A DNA stretch of 64,000 nucleotides from Enoplolaimus lenunculus (Eukaryota; Nematoda; Enoplea; Enoplida; Thoracostomopsidae), in contig JASANG010003329.1 in assembly GCA_030248215.1 (NCBI GenBank), positions 38,185 through 102,184 on the forward strand. The letters run 5' to 3'. Position numbers and translations under genes: made by a program. Below are positions 27,781 through 40,649 of the stretch, one piece after another. Position 1 is the first letter of the stretch, and each line of letters starts with the position of its first letter. The notes beneath the pieces are model-generated. The model was not told the DNA's origin and did not search any database. It was given only the letters and a program-made list of their open reading frames with translations.

Positions 27781-28951
27781 ATAAAACTTTCAGACTTATA
27801 GTTGTATTCATGCTAAGGCTTAAGTTTTGGCTTAGTAGCCATTGTGATCAGTTGGGAATGCAAGGGAACGACAGTTTTTAGTTCTGTGTATTTGCAGCTG
27901 GCAGTGAGGGGCGTTCTTAAGAGGTTGCGATCCCATGAACAACATATTCTTAGTTCAGCGCGCTACCAATGTGCCACACAACCTTACAATTAGCTTCTGA
28001 GTTTTCAAGTTTTTATGCCTTATAAGAGCCTTATCAACACATGAATCTTGGTTCCATGTTTTTACTGCTGCTGCATATGAAAGCACTAAATATATTTTGC
28101 CCTGGTTTTTCCATACGGTCGTCTCTTGACTGCCAACCTAGATTTTTGTTCTAGCGGGTCAATTTGCCATTGTGCCCCCATTGTGGTAACCATGTGATAA
28201 GTTGGGTAGGCTAGGGTACGACAGTTTTTGTGATAAAGCCAGAAGCCATCCGAAATCCAGCCAGCCTTCAAAAAACGCGACAATTGCATCCATAAGTGAA
28301 ATTTTCGCGTACTGAATCAGGACACCTACAAAAATCTAGTTGTTAAGCTAAAATACCTACAATAAATTTCAGGCAGTTTTGGCGGGTCAGGGAAACTTTG
28401 ACAAATTTGTTCTGGGACTCTGGTATCGCGTTGTGCTTAAATTTGAAGTTTGTTAAATTAAATATACGTATTTGAATATTTAGGCGTCTTGTGTTTATAA
28501 ACAAAACTTGCTTGCTGATAATGTTTTATGGGCATAATATGCACAATGGGTTCCACCTATGTTTCGTAATGTCTTTGTAGTCATACAAGATTCGTGACGG
28601 CCAAATGTTTCGCGTAATTTCACTAGCAATGGTGATACTTAAACAACCGATGGGCCTAAAAAGGTAGGTGGTAACCAATTGGTTGAGTGAATTTCTTTCG
28701 TATTCACCTGTATTTTTGATATTACTAAAATTTGATACACTGCGCTTTTCGCAGCATATACTAATATTCTTAAATCTGTAAAGCACTTATAACCAATTAG
28801 CAATCGGTTATCAAGCAAACGACCTACAACTATCAAGGACACCTGCTTGGCCGAAGGTTTCAGTATTGAGTTTCTATTGCATACATAATCTTGGAGAACG
28901 TAGTAATTCCTTTCATATGTTTGGTATCACTCCAATGTGACTAGTCTTATG

Positions 28952-29328
28952 CAGGATGCGACCGGATATTAACTTAACGAATATCGGACCCGGATAATTA
29001 ATTTTTTGCAGAAACTGGATATTATTCTGAGCTATATAGCTTCAAAATTTGTGCACTGTTCGAAGTATTTGGGGGGCGCAAAAGTATATGTTCACTGAAT
29101 TATAATAAATTGTTTTCTTGAACATTTCATTTTTACTTCAGTGTATCAAAATTTAAACTTCTTGGCTTGCTCGAAAATGCAATCGCAGCAAGAACGACAA
29201 TCATTTTAAAAAAAGCCACTCAACGAAAGTCGAAATCCCTGCCTAAATATATTTATATACCATAACCGGATACGAATATAGGTTTTTACCGGATATTAAA
29301 CCAGATCTGGATATCCGTTCGCACCCTG
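28952..29328 (+). mobile_element. CAGGGTGCAA-family hAT MITE
   Basis: It starts CAGGATGCGACCGGATATT and ends ATATCCGTTCGCACCCTG, inverted copies of each other. The body repeats 'ggatat' and 'ccggat' words. The flanking 8-mers GTCTTATG and GTCTACGT match at only four positions, so the duplication is decayed or absent. The sequence from 27781 to 28951 to its left shows no recognised feature apart from a short tRNA-like remnant around 27920-27980. Confidence 0.75.
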
Positions 29329-29335
29329 GTCTACG

Positions 29336-30037
29336 TTCCCGCGTATCACATCTCTCAAAATTCATCAGAATCATGTTACATTGAGGTTGAGAGTATTTTA
29401 GATCGGCAAAGGCCGCATGTTAACTGGTATCGTAAAGTCAAACGTAGAACAGGCCAAAAGCCAGAATGCTGTACTTTTCTTCAGCTGGTGAAGTAGCAAG
29501 TGCAGTGGAAACTAAACTGAAATATTATTGTAACACAATGTTATATTGCCTGTTTGTTATGTTTGCATTTCCATTTTTTCTTTTGTTGTTTTTGTGCGCA
29601 CTGTCGTCCTACATACTTCACCTTTTTCTGAACGAAACAGCTAAACCGATTAATCGTAAACTTTATATATTTGAGTCAAGTAGAAAAAATATCAACTTTT
29701 ACAGGTTCTACGTTATGAATTTGTCAGTTTTTGATGGGTAAAAAGACCTATCATTGACATTTTCGGAGGTCAAATGGAAAACGTAATTGGATGCCATGAT
29801 CTGCTATATAAAAACTTGCTCATTGGGCTTTTCGCAGGTTTTATTTATATAAATGCTCTTTGTAATTTCCGTGTCTTAAGACGAAAAACAGATATTTACA
29901 CTGATAGATATAAGCATAAATGGACGTTCGCTGCTGTCAAGGATCAATACCAAAATTCTGTATTAACATATTTAACACCAAATTGCGTTTGGCTGCTTGC
30001 TCGCCTGGTTCACGAGGTTTCTCAATGTTGCACATAA
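29336..30037 (+). other. Orphan open frames, possibly exons of an unknown gene
   Basis: Three consecutive open stretches lie on the plus strand. The first, about 29336-29492, includes CYIEVESILDRQRPHVNWYR and ends at a stop. The second is an ATG frame at 29466-29741, with a strongly hydrophobic stretch (MLYCLFVMFAFPFFLLLFLC) and a possible donor (GATGG|GTAAAA) near its end. The third is an ATG frame at 29774-30037, with another hydrophobic start and a basic middle (RVLRRKTDIYTDRYKHKW). I recognise no family. The frames do not join in phase by any splice I could find. Hydrophobic AT-rich frames can arise by chance, so this is a weak candidate. Confidence 0.25.
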
Positions 30038-31140
30038 GCGGAAAGTTTCTCAATTCACTGCACGGTTTTGTGAATTCATATTAAATACCAGCATTCTCAT
30101 TATTTGTTCTGAGTAAACAGATTATGTTTTTATTGTCGAGCGTCACTGGTTTCAAAATATCCAAAACTAGAAACACCTGGGTTTAGCAGTATACTTGAGT
30201 ATTGGTAACAAATAAACCTAAACCATTTGTATAGAACTGTTTGCGCATCACAGTAGTGACTCTGTGAAAACACATTGTACACAAAATAAACACAACTATA
30301 ATAGATTGGGTATTTTTAAAGCTGAGTCTTAGTACGGTCATCTCTTCGAATAGTTATAAGGTAATGTTGAAAGATTAACAACAACAGCATATTATTCCTT
30401 AATTTTGATTATAACTCATCTTTAAGCACAGATTGTTGACTTTCTCCTGATCAACTTTTATTTTAACCTGTGAAACAGGTGCCGATTCTTCCGAAAAGAG
30501 ATATTGCACGAATAGTTTAAAAACAGGTCAACCTCTTGTTTGTAAACTTTACATGCTTCAGTATCAAATATAACGCACAAAACATATTCTTTCCATGGCC
30601 CGATTAGGGGCACTTTACCCACTAGTTTGTTTATGTTTCTATGCATGATTTTTCTACAATTTAGTTTGGCCTGTAGTTTTGTTTTAATGTAGAGTAAAAC
30701 TAGGAAATTATTAATAAAATGCGTTGCCTGCATTTTTCTGAATGTTTTATACAACTTGGGGCCATTCAATAAATTTTTTGTTTCTGTTGCGCAATTTTTC
30801 ACTTATAATAATTGAAGATTTGCTGGCCAAGGAACACAAAACCTTATTGACCGCACCGCATGAATTATTGTTCCTGTATTTTGATCTATGATTCAAATCT
30901 GCTGTATGCAAAGACGAACTTTGTTCTGTTCAAGCTCTGGCTTCTAGGCCGATATTTAAAATTATAGGTATTATCCGGTGATACATCTTCATGTGCAAAA
31001 TTTAAGTAATTCAACCGTTCATTTTCTTTGCTTTTTCGCCTTAGGAACTCCTGAAATTTAAAAGACGTAAAATTTTTTAAGTCAACGTCAGTAATTAAAA
31101 AATTTTTTATTAATTCTCGGTATGAATATTTTCTATTGCA
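30038..31140. other. AT-rich intergenic, nothing recognised
   Basis: I see no gene, repeat or structured element in this stretch. A 114-codon minus-strand frame at 30458-30802 is lysine-rich and not conserved with anything I know. Confidence 0.4.
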
Positions 31141-31745
31141 CCTGACATCTACTATAGTTTCAAGCTGGGGTTCGAAACTTCATTGACCTCTGGCTTGCGA
31201 GTCAAGCGCGCTAATTATTATTTTCTGGTGCTATATGTGCACGAGTATATATGTTTCTTAACATTGCACACTCTGCACATACACAAGCTATATCGCGTAT
31301 ACTCACATTCCCCTTCTTTAGACGGCCGACCCGGACCGCGAGCCCAAACTTCTCCGAATCCATGGGCCTGCAATTTACAGCGCCCATCTCGGTGGGACCT
31401 CCATGTCAGAACTGCACCATCGATATGACCCCTTTCCTCGATGTAATGCGAATATGAGTGGTTTTACCCTAAATTTCTCCGAAACACATGGCCACGCCGG
31501 GAATGGAACCTCGGACCTCTCGCTCGCGAGTCAAGCGCGATTTTCATACACCACGCGGCCATAATAATTTTCTCTGGTGCTATATGTGCACGAGTATATG
31601 TGTGTCTTTACATTCATTACACACTGCACATACACAAGCTACACCGCGTATACTCATATACCTGACATCTACTATAAGTTTCAGGCTGGGGTTCGAAACT
31701 TCATGCCCCCGAAAACGAGGTAAATACGTCATCGCTCGACTATAA
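31141..31745 (-). mobile_element. Tandem SINE-1 units, minus strand
   Basis: Read on the minus strand, one unit starts near 31660 with 'gtatacgcggtgtagcttg'. It passes a tRNA-like head at about 31560-31490 (GGCCGCGTGGTGTATG, box B 'aggttccattccc'), then the body with 'gtgcagttctgacatgg'. A second leader and partial head follow at 31310-31190. A direct repeat 'cctgacatctactata', 'gctggggttcgaaacttcat' appears at both 31141-31186 and 31663-31709, bounding the tandem pair. As at 8776-9662, units are joined head to tail. Confidence 0.75.
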
Positions 31746-31846
31746 AGAGTTTGACGCTCGAGCTCAAAGGGATTTCACGAAAATATGGATGGCCTTCCTT
31801 TAGCAAAGTTTTAAGGGGCATAAGATGAATGCTTGCCTGATACATC

Positions 31847-32004
31847 GGCCCATGGAAAGATCAAGAGTGGAACGTTTTTCTGTGGGACTGCAATAGAGTA
31901 AGCTTAAGCTTTAGATTAATTTTTGCTTGGCTTAGGTTTAGGCTTAGGCTCAGGTTTAGGAATATGCTTATAATACTGTTCCGCCCCTGTTCTTTACATT
32001 GGCC
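31847..32004 (+). mobile_element. CTTAGG-core hAT-like MITE with 8-bp duplication
   Basis: The terminal repeats GGCCCATGGAAAGATCAAGA and TTCTTTACATTGGCC are inverted relatives. The flanking 8-mers GATACATC and GATACATA match at seven positions. The core contains 'agcttaagctttagatt', 'tttttgcttgg' and a run of near-perfect CTTAGG hexamers. It is non-coding. Confidence 0.75.
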
Positions 32005-33384
32005 GATACATAGGACAGGAACTGAACTTAAAGTGTAACTCTGACCCCAGATTTATCTTTTGGCTGATTGTTCAAAATACATCACTCTTCTTGTTCGCTT
32101 CGCTAGCAAATTTTTCTTCAACTGCTATATATCTTGCTCGAGCCACAGTTTGTAATTTTTCGATCTACCTCCAAAAATTACATCTGCCTCAGAGTGTATT
32201 TTCAGCTAAACGTTGTTAGACTTAGTACTTTACATGACCAGATAAGATTCACCCTGCAATTATTTCGGCATTCTACAGCATATATTTTTGTGAGATATAC
32301 AAAAAATGTATGAAGAGTTTTAATTCTGATTTTATGAAAAACGCATCCTTCGGTAAGGTCACTATGCAATACTGGCCGAGTAATTTCGCACGATTCATTA
32401 CCAGTTTGCACGCATAGAAATGGTTGTATATGAATATTTTCACATAAGCGTCAACTCAATCTCACAAGCGTAAACACGTAAAGCACCAATAATTTCAGGT
32501 TCAACTATAGCAGCCTCTGCAGAATCAACTTGCGTGCCACTTACATAGCTATACAGCAGAGGTACTGATCTGTGAAAATATATGTAATTGTAGCGACAAT
32601 GGAAATGTGTTCTTAAAAGAGAAATGCAACCATATTAAGTATAGCAATTTCACTAGGTTTGCAACAACTATAGTATTATAACTCAGTATATATGTGTCAA
32701 AACAGGCTCTTTTAGAGCATTTTGTCTTCGGGCAAGCAGGAACCTTATATATTTGATTAAACTTTGTTACTGTTTTTTCACGCTTTTTTTATTAAACTAT
32801 TTGGATATATTTTAGCTACGTATATATACCATGATGTGTAGCAAAATTTTGCAAACAAGCTCATATTTTGCGGCTCAAAAATTGTTAACAAATTAGTTAT
32901 TGAAACAAGCAAGCCGTCGGGAGAAATAGCTTTGACAAAAGTAGAGCGCCGTATATATAATGTGTGATATTATTTTCAAGCGGCTGCGAGTAGGTGTTGC
33001 TTGTAACCGAATCCACCGATTACAGCTGTAATCTTAAGCCGTTCTTGGTTGTAGTTTAGTTTGCTTCTAAAATATTAAACATATTTGAAATGTATAGCAT
33101 GTAAAGCATATTTTATATTCTGAGATGCTAATCTGAAAGCGGATTATATTGGCCTGTCTATAATAAAAACTCGTTTTAGAATTTGATCCAAAGTTGCAAG
33201 TATTCAACATGCACAACAAAGTTAGTTACCCTTTAGCGAGGATTTCGTATAAGGTTTACTGATAACATGATTACATATTTCGTTCATTATAGTTCAATCG
33301 TATAGAGAGTTGTATTTTGGCATGTTTTTATTCCAACATAATTTATTAGTTCTGAATACCCATCTCTTTGTTTATTCGGGTTAC
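32005..33384. other. AT-rich intergenic, nothing recognised
   Basis: No exon, RNA gene or repeat is apparent. A short minus-strand open frame (32202-32411) has no known similarity. Confidence 0.4.
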
Positions 33385-33807
33385 TACTGTAGTGACCGAA
33401 TAAAAGGAGCGTAATAAAAGGGGGGTCCCCACTTTGTGTCCAATCCATAGATGTCCGTATACCTAATATCAAGAGTCCGTAATAGGACAGAGTCCATAAA
33501 CCCTAATTAGAGTCCATAAATGTCAATCATCCCTAATTGTAGCGCATAAATGACTCCAACACCAAATACAGTTGAGTTCGAAACTTTAAAGCAGACTTAA
33601 GTTTTGAACGAACATTCCTAAATGTACCTTGAATTATCGCTCAAGCTTTTGATGCAAGGAAAAACGTTTAATTCAACGGATAGGTACAAAACCGGATATA
33701 TCAGTAACGAAGGGTGGCGGAGGGCTGGTTGAAAATAAATAACAGTCCGTAACCGAATAACAGGGAGTACCCTCTGGAGAGGCCAAATAAATATCAGTCC
33801 CCCTCTT
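33385..33807 (+). mobile_element. Mariner/pogo-type MITE, copy 2 (right end lost)
   Basis: It begins TACTGTAGTGACCGAATAA and shares the family landmarks 'cgaaactttaaagc', 'gatatatcagtaacgaaggg', 'accgaataacaggg' and 'ggagaggccaaataaatatc'. It breaks off after 'cagtccccctctt' without the inverted terminus. Confidence 0.85.
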
Positions 33808-34280
33808 CGATTATTTTTGCATTGATCTTGCATGTCTGGGCAGGAAGAAGACCAGGTAAAGCGGTTTTTTCGGTTTTATACCGTTTTTATAAAAAAATGG
33901 AAAAACGTATACTAAAATATATTCATTTAGCAAAAAACTTGCATAAGGACAAAACTCTACGGAAAACAGTAAAAGATGGCTTTTTGCACGTGTCCTTATT
34001 TGAAATGAGTTTCTCTGAATTTCAAGTGCGCCGATTTACTTGATTTTGTAATATATGTTTGTATGGATATATACCGACGTTTTGCTGCTTGCGTTCACTG
34101 CAGCTGCTATAGAGCTGAATTTAATCAACCAACTGATATATAATTCTACTGCACGATGATTTTGCTTGATCCAACATCCCCAGCTGTGTACCGCCTTCAA
34201 ATTTTTGAACTAAAGTCATGATTAAGTTTTAGAATGAAATGACAGACCCTGTTAGCGGAATTTTTTGCCAAACACAAACC

Positions 34281-34723
34281 TACTGTATTGACCCGAATAA
34301 GAGGGGGGCTGTTATTTATTTGGCCTCTCCAGAGGGTACCCCCCTTTGTTATTCGGTTACGGACTGTTATTTATTTTTAACCCACGATCCACCGCCCTTG
34401 GTTACTGATATATCCGGTACTGCAATTATCCGTTGAATTAAACGTTTATTTGTCTTGTGTCAATAGCTTAAGCGATAATACAAGGTTGTATTTAGGAATG
34501 CACATTCAAAAATTACGTATGCTTTAAAGTTTCGAACTCAAATTATTTGGTCCTGGAGTCATTTATGCGCTATAATTAGGGTTAATTTACATTTATGGAT
34601 TCTAACTAGGGTTTACGGACTCTATCCGCTTACGGACTCTTATTAGGGATACGGACTCCTATTGATTCGGACTCAAAATGGGGACCCCCTCTTATTACCC
34701 CCTTTATTCGGATCAATACAGTA
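34281..34723 (-). mobile_element. Mariner/pogo-type MITE, copy 3, intact ends
   Basis: It lies in the opposite orientation to copy 2, 473 bp away. The ends TACTGTATTGACCCGAATAA and TTATTCGGATCAATACAGTA are inverted repeats, flanked aacc-TA and TA-taac. The internal order is the reverse complement of copies 1 and 2. At 443 bp this is the best full-length reference for the family here, together with 55937-56385. Confidence 0.9.
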
Positions 34724-36099
34724 TAACTTTGTGACCAACTAGATGCGGATGTCATTTTTAGGCTTCTAGCATTTGCAGTGAGTACTGTCATCTGTTGTTA
34801 AATATTGACATATGCTTTTTCTACAATAGTCTTGTGATTCTTCAGTATCATTTTGGCACCAAATTTGTCATTCATTAACCTCTTTTTTGTTGAAAAAGGT
34901 AGAATTAACCGTTTTTCTGGTCTATTAAAATTTTGCAGAAACGAACCAACCCTGCAATCTAGTAAACACCTAGTGACTCTACTAAGTTGCAAAAAATAGC
35001 AAAATTTGTTTATGCGGCTGTTGCCTTGCGGTAGAAACCATAATTAATTTGTGCTGTTTCACAAATACAATGTTTACCAAAGTCTAAATAAAAAAATATC
35101 TTCCATTCGTTAATTTAAATATGATGGGCATCTATGATCACGCGAAACTGTTTAACTCTAAAGCTTGATCCAATTTTAATTAATGAAGGTCTCAAAGCAT
35201 CAACAGATCACGTTTTTAGTTTTGCAAATAATAATTATACACCTAAAATTTTTGAAATACTTCGTTCGTATGGGCTCTAATTCGTTATAAAAGCTGACGT
35301 TAATTAACACACTTCTGTAATAAGTCTAAAATGTAGGAAAACATCTAACGTAGTCCCGCAACTACGAATTGCTTTAGTAGGCCGGTATGTATACTCTCTG
35401 AGGGAGCAAAGAAACATTTTCATATACAATCCAATTTTGATAATGCTGTCGATAATCTTCACGGCCCGGAATACGCCCGTTTGCCATTTATCCTCCGGGT
35501 ATTAAACGCCTCAAAATACAGAGTTGTACTTGATGGTGCCTATTATGGCTTTTAGGCGTAACTATTTCCGTAAAGCAAAACGTACATATAGTTGTTTTTA
35601 CAAAACTTTATATTTTTCTTCCAAGTAAATATAAAATTTTTTAATACTAAGTTCAGCACTGGAATTTTTAATGTGGTGTAACTTTAGACAACTTATCTAG
35701 ATAAAGATACAAATTCTCAGATAAGTTGTGTATATTTGAAGCATCGTTATTATGACGATATGCAGGCCACAGTTTGCGCTGTTTATCAAAATTTAACAAA
35801 AATTCATTAGTGCAGCAAAATCGGCTATCTTTAGCTTGCGGTGATCATTTATTTGGGTTCCGTGAAAGTACTTGTTTTGAGTATCTGTGTTGGCTACGTT
35901 TCCGCTTCGTTTATTTTTGCAACTAAATGACTCTCGCAGCTAATATTTCAACGGGACCGCGTCTAAATGATTTTTCACGTGTACTTAATAGGCTCTGGGC
36001 TGCTACGAACGAGGAGTTAATATTCGCATTATAATGTATCACAACGGACTTAAATTCAATACCATCAGCACTTTGGTGAACGACTTTTTAAGTTCTGTG
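34724..36099. other. AT-rich intergenic, nothing recognised
   Basis: I find no gene or clear repeat. Open frames are short and featureless. Confidence 0.4.
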
Positions 36100-36340
36100 T
36101 CCTGGTTACCAAAGCAAGTGCAAGCTCTAAACTTCTCACAATAAATAGAACGGTAGATAAATCTAAATAACTTAATTAAACTCAAACTCCATGGAAAAAC
36201 TAATTGCTTAAACTTCTCAATGCCCCAAAAGTCTGCTTAAACTTCCCAATGCCCCAAAAGTATCTCAAATCGCGCAACGCAAAATAACATTTATATGCAG
36301 AACCATAAAACAAGCCATACAACATAAAAATTACGATTGA
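36100..36340 (+). repeat. Dispersed repeat, copy 1 of 2
   Basis: The segment 'cttctcacaataaatagaac' through 'taaatctaaataacttaatt' and 'aaccataaaacaagccatac' recurs at 42840-43050 with about 80 percent identity by eye. There is a short internal duplication here ('cttaaacttctcaatgcccc' then 'cttaaacttcccaatgcccc'). The family is not identified. Confidence 0.7.
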
Positions 36341-38320
36341 CAACAACGGGTTAGAGTGCACAGCTTTTGTAAGCTTGGGTACAATTACTGGAGATATTAG
36401 TTCTGTGGACTTGTGGCTGGATTAAACAGAATTCAGGCCCAGTGTTTACAAAAAATCGGATAAGGGCACAGCAATTAGGACACTTTTTGTAGAGGAAAAT
36501 TTTTATCCATGCGTCCCGCAACGAATATTTGGGTTTGTTGCTATGCCAGGTTAAAGCCTAGAAGTATCGGGAAAAGTATTGCACCATACATAATTTGTGT
36601 ATACGTTGCCTGTAGTTTTGGTCATTGCGTTATATACGTATCTCAGGGATGCGTCTTGTCTGTCAGGTTTTTTTGTTACTATGCTTGTCGTATTGTATTT
36701 TTTCCTCTCCGCACGCTCGCAATGTCTGGTGTCGCCCTCATGTTTGCTCTGCGTTCAGTGCCTACCCAGCGAGTGGTAGCCCTCACCAGCGCATTAGGTT
36801 AGGTCGCTGCAGTTTTTCAAAATTCGTAATAGCGGAAGGCACCGTTTCTTTTCTTTCGCAAAGCAATCCGAGACCTTAGCCTTTGATTCATATACCTCAG
36901 AAATAACAGTCAACGCTTGGCAAATATAGCAATCAATCATACCATCTACTGTGAAGCTTTAAAAAGCCGACAAATTGCAAATTCTCAAACTGGTGGCACC
37001 CAACAGATCCGTGCATGGTTGCGATGGTGTTGGCCACTTAGGGAACCGACTTTCTGAGATACCCGTGAGCTAAATTTGGTTAAGCTAAGCTCAGCAAAGA
37101 GATACGGAAAGCTAACATGAAACATGGGGGACATTTGCGCGTTATTGTCGCAGATGTATTGTATCAGTGCTATTTTGGTTATGTCATAATCCTGTATTTT
37201 GGTCGCCATGTTATTTGACTCCTAGTATTACTATCATTGCTGTTTTGTTATGCTAATTTCATTACATCGCGTCGGAGTTACAAAAATATGTAAACATATA
37301 TCTATCACTAACTTAAAATTTACGGGCAATTCGAGCTACTGCAGCCTTTTCTTTTCTCAGAAAAACACACCGGACCACCCCGCGCTTCCTTTTTAAATAA
37401 GAAAAACCATTAAGCCCTAGCCCTTAGTTACAATGTTGGTAGCAATCTCGCCCGCACTCGTTCAAATATGGGTCCGATATTTGCTGCCGGAATCATTTTA
37501 GCCTGTAGTGCACTTTGTGAATTTTGAAATTTAGCTACGGTTCGAATTCTGAAGTTCGAATGTGATGCACGTACATCGTCTATTGTAGTTGTCATTCCTT
37601 AAGCTCTGACATTCACAAGGGTTATAAGTTGAAATGCGACACATTTTAAATGACTAGCACCAGACTCCGCGTTTAAATGCCATTTAGAGCAAATGGCCCA
37701 AAGTTGGAGAATGGCATTTACAGAATGCGCGCGATCGGACCGTAGAGTCCTTGGGGTGGCTCCAAATAAACTATCGTAAACTTTAGACAGCTTCATGCTT
37801 GCAAATCCTAAATTTTTCCTAGCTGCAGGCGGTAGACTTTTGTGTGTGACTCGGATGTTGTCTGTTTTCTTACAGGCCTTTAACCTACAACAACCTTTCC
37901 ACGCTCTGGGCATGCCTCAACATGAACAGTTACATTTTGCTCTTTGCAAGTTCCGTTCCAATGTAAATGACCTGATTCTGTCGTTTTTAAATTTCAATGC
38001 AAGCGACGCCCAACCGTGAGTTGACATTTGATACCGAAAGTTTCTCAGTTAGCTGCTGTAAAGTCGAGTTTGGCTTAACTCAAAAATCCGAATACTCCGA
38101 TCCACCCTTAACGTGTTATTAATCATAGTGGAGGGTTGGTTATGAAAATTACACTAAAGCTGTTTTGTGAGCCGCGCGTTGTTTAAAGAGGAAAACGGTT
38201 GAATTAGGGTTGGTATACAGCATTTTGGGAATAGCAGGGTTTACACCGTTTGTTTTATGAAAACTCCCTGTTTGGTACTTCAAATGCTATAATTACTTGC
38301 AAATACTTCACAAATTACAC
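36341..38320. other. Intergenic, no gene recognised
   Basis: Several open frames (36509-36802 plus, 36985-37209 minus, 37599-37913 minus) show no similarity that I know and no exon-like conservation signals. The minus-strand frame at 37599-37913 is basic and the longest. Confidence 0.35.
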
Positions 38321-38329
38321 GTAAAATCT

Positions 38330-38860
38330 ATTTACGGATCCGACGCAAAATTTTGTAAAAATGACTTTTCGTAGACCTGGCCCCAAAATGTATACCATTT
38401 GACGAGCCGCGTTCGCGCTGATTCTGGAAAATACCCACACTTGGGACCTACGACGGATATTTCATTAGTTATGGGCATTTTCCAAATCAGCATTTTACAT
38501 GGGATGAAGTACGAATCCCGGGTCAAAATTTGTAAAAATGACTTTTACCGGAATCGTTTCCCAAGAGTGTTACCGGCATGTTCCGCTCATTTTTCTAGCC
38601 CAGAAAATACCCACACTTATATCTGTAAACTTTTGGTTCAATAGTTGTGACCATTTTTCCACCCCACCAACCTGAAGTACTTCCTACTTTCAACACATGA
38701 TATTTTAACACATGGAACAGTTACGGATCCCGACCGAAAATTTGTATAAAATCATTTGTGGGCCTGACGCGTAAGAGTGGTACCATTCAGTTTTTCTTGT
38801 CGCACTGAGCCTGAAAAATACCTCAATAGTACTTTTTAAACGCATGCTTCGAAAGTTATG
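38330..38860 (+). repeat. Degenerate tandem repeat, about three units
   Basis: Three unequal units begin near 38333, 38508 and 38721. Each has 'acggatcccg' or similar, then 'aaaatttgtaaaaatgact', a 'gagtgttacc' or 'gagtggtacc' word, and finally 'agaaaatacccacact' or similar. Unit length is about 175-213 bp. The units are strongly diverged, so the array is old. Confidence 0.6.
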
Positions 38861-39179
38861 ATCCTCGGGAGGTCCGGCCTATTTTTCACAACCCAGCTAC
38901 CAAATGTACACCAACGTATTCCTCGTACATTTGGGAGTCTAGAAAAGACATGACTTGCGTCCGCAAATTACTGGTTCAGGAGTTGTACTCAAAAGAAACA
39001 CGCTACTCTGGGTACTTTTAGCATGCGAAATAGCATACTTCGCAACTCTTAAAACGCAGTATTTTTAGGCGAGCCTTCTCTTTTTTTGCTGGAAATTACT
39101 ACTGAATTAGCAATTACATTAAGAGTATAAGTTTCCTTATAACTAAGGGGAACAAGCAACTCATTATCATACTAAGATT

Positions 39180-40560
39180 TATGAATTTTCATGTGTGTGC
39201 CGTGTACATGTAATTATAGGTTTATTGGTTGTTTTCTTGTGTTTTTATATATGAATGGAACTGGGATATAGGTGACTCACCATATTTTATCAGGGACAGT
39301 AAAACCTAAATAACAACGCTACCTTACAACCTTTACTGACCCTTGAGCTTTAAACCTGATAATTCTGCGTACCTATGACTTACTCTCGGGAATGTACCAC
39401 CCTTTTGTGGAATAAAGTATGTCGGATCTCGCGCCCCCCTTGTCCAATCGCTGTGTTCCTGATGTTTCTATCTTCTCCCTTTTCGCTCTTTGTCACTCTC
39501 GTACCGGTGCTGCCCGTTGAGGATACTGTACCCGTGTCACAACTAAACGACCCTGCTTGTCCGCTTTTCAAAATTTTTGTGCACAGCTGAAGGTCGCGTC
39601 GGTTTTATGTGATGCGATTGATTAATTGAATGACCAAAAAGAAATCAAACCCGACAATAAAGGTTATATTATCTGAAGCGCGCGTGGGTCAGTCAGTCCT
39701 GTCTGGTCTCAGGATTCACTCTGGCAGTTTTGATTTTATCTGGTTGTTGTGTGCAGCGGCATAACTCAAGCTCCCAAGTGTGTCGATTGTAAGCTTGGTA
39801 CAGGTCGGATAGAACGAGTTGTGTGGGCTTAAGGAACGGACTTGGAAAATTTTTGATCATCGCACACATGCCTTGCCTACGTCTACACGCAGAGGGGACG
39901 CATCTCCCTAAAGTGACTCACATTCCGGTGGTAGTCACCGAAGAATAGAAAGAGGGATCTGTAACGCCCTTTCCTGTGATCATGACAAAAGCTCCACCTT
40001 CCACAAGTTAATGGGTGTTACCATTTCAAATTACAAAGTTTTCGGCTGCAAAAGATCGTATAGCAACATAATTCTAGTGCGAGGACTGTCTACGACGGAC
40101 AAGGAAGTCAGGTCAGCCTAGGCCCAGTTATTAGATTCGTCTGGAATTTTCACCAAAAAAGCTGAGGCCTTGTCCGTTCTGGAAATTTTCCGGATGTCCC
40201 GCGATCGTGGACCTTGGTCAGGCTCATGCGCTAAGCTGGTTGCTGTACTAAAGAGAGTCCGACTACTGAGTGTGCTGCCCGCGCAGATACTCATTTTTAA
40301 CTGAATGAGAATTGTAGTAAACTTATGCGACCGCTGTTGCGGAAACTGGAGCTAAATTGTGGGTGGACCGCCTTCCCTGTCTTTCCTCTCGCCTACGCGT
40401 CATACTTTCCTTACGTACGTATGATTTCATTACCATACTTATATACTGAAATTTTTTGCTAGGGACTGGAGTGCAGTACACGGATCTATAGGCGCATCGC
40501 ATAACCTCGTAAGAGTAGGCGCGCATGCAGGCACATGATGGGTCATCCAAGTTATACTGT
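39180..40560. other. Mixed-composition intergenic, unassigned
   Basis: The part from about 39600 to 40300 is richer in G and C and could be a decayed mobile element. I find no conserved protein motif in any frame. A frame at 39375-39590 is hydrophobic but not recognised. Confidence 0.3.
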
Positions 40561-40649
40561 CTACGCTACTGTAAAAAATTGTACCCACATGCGAGTCCCT
40601 AAGTTCCTAATTGCAGTGTTATAAATTATATGCCCAGAAGTCACCCACA

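Noticed and set aside
36985-37209. Minus-strand ATG frame (MATKIQDYDITKIALIQYI)
   Set aside because: Protein-like composition but no recognisable family, no convincing neighbouring exon and no conservation evidence available.
37599-37913. 104-codon minus-strand frame
   Set aside because: No recognisable domain; single isolated frame in repeat-rich sequence.
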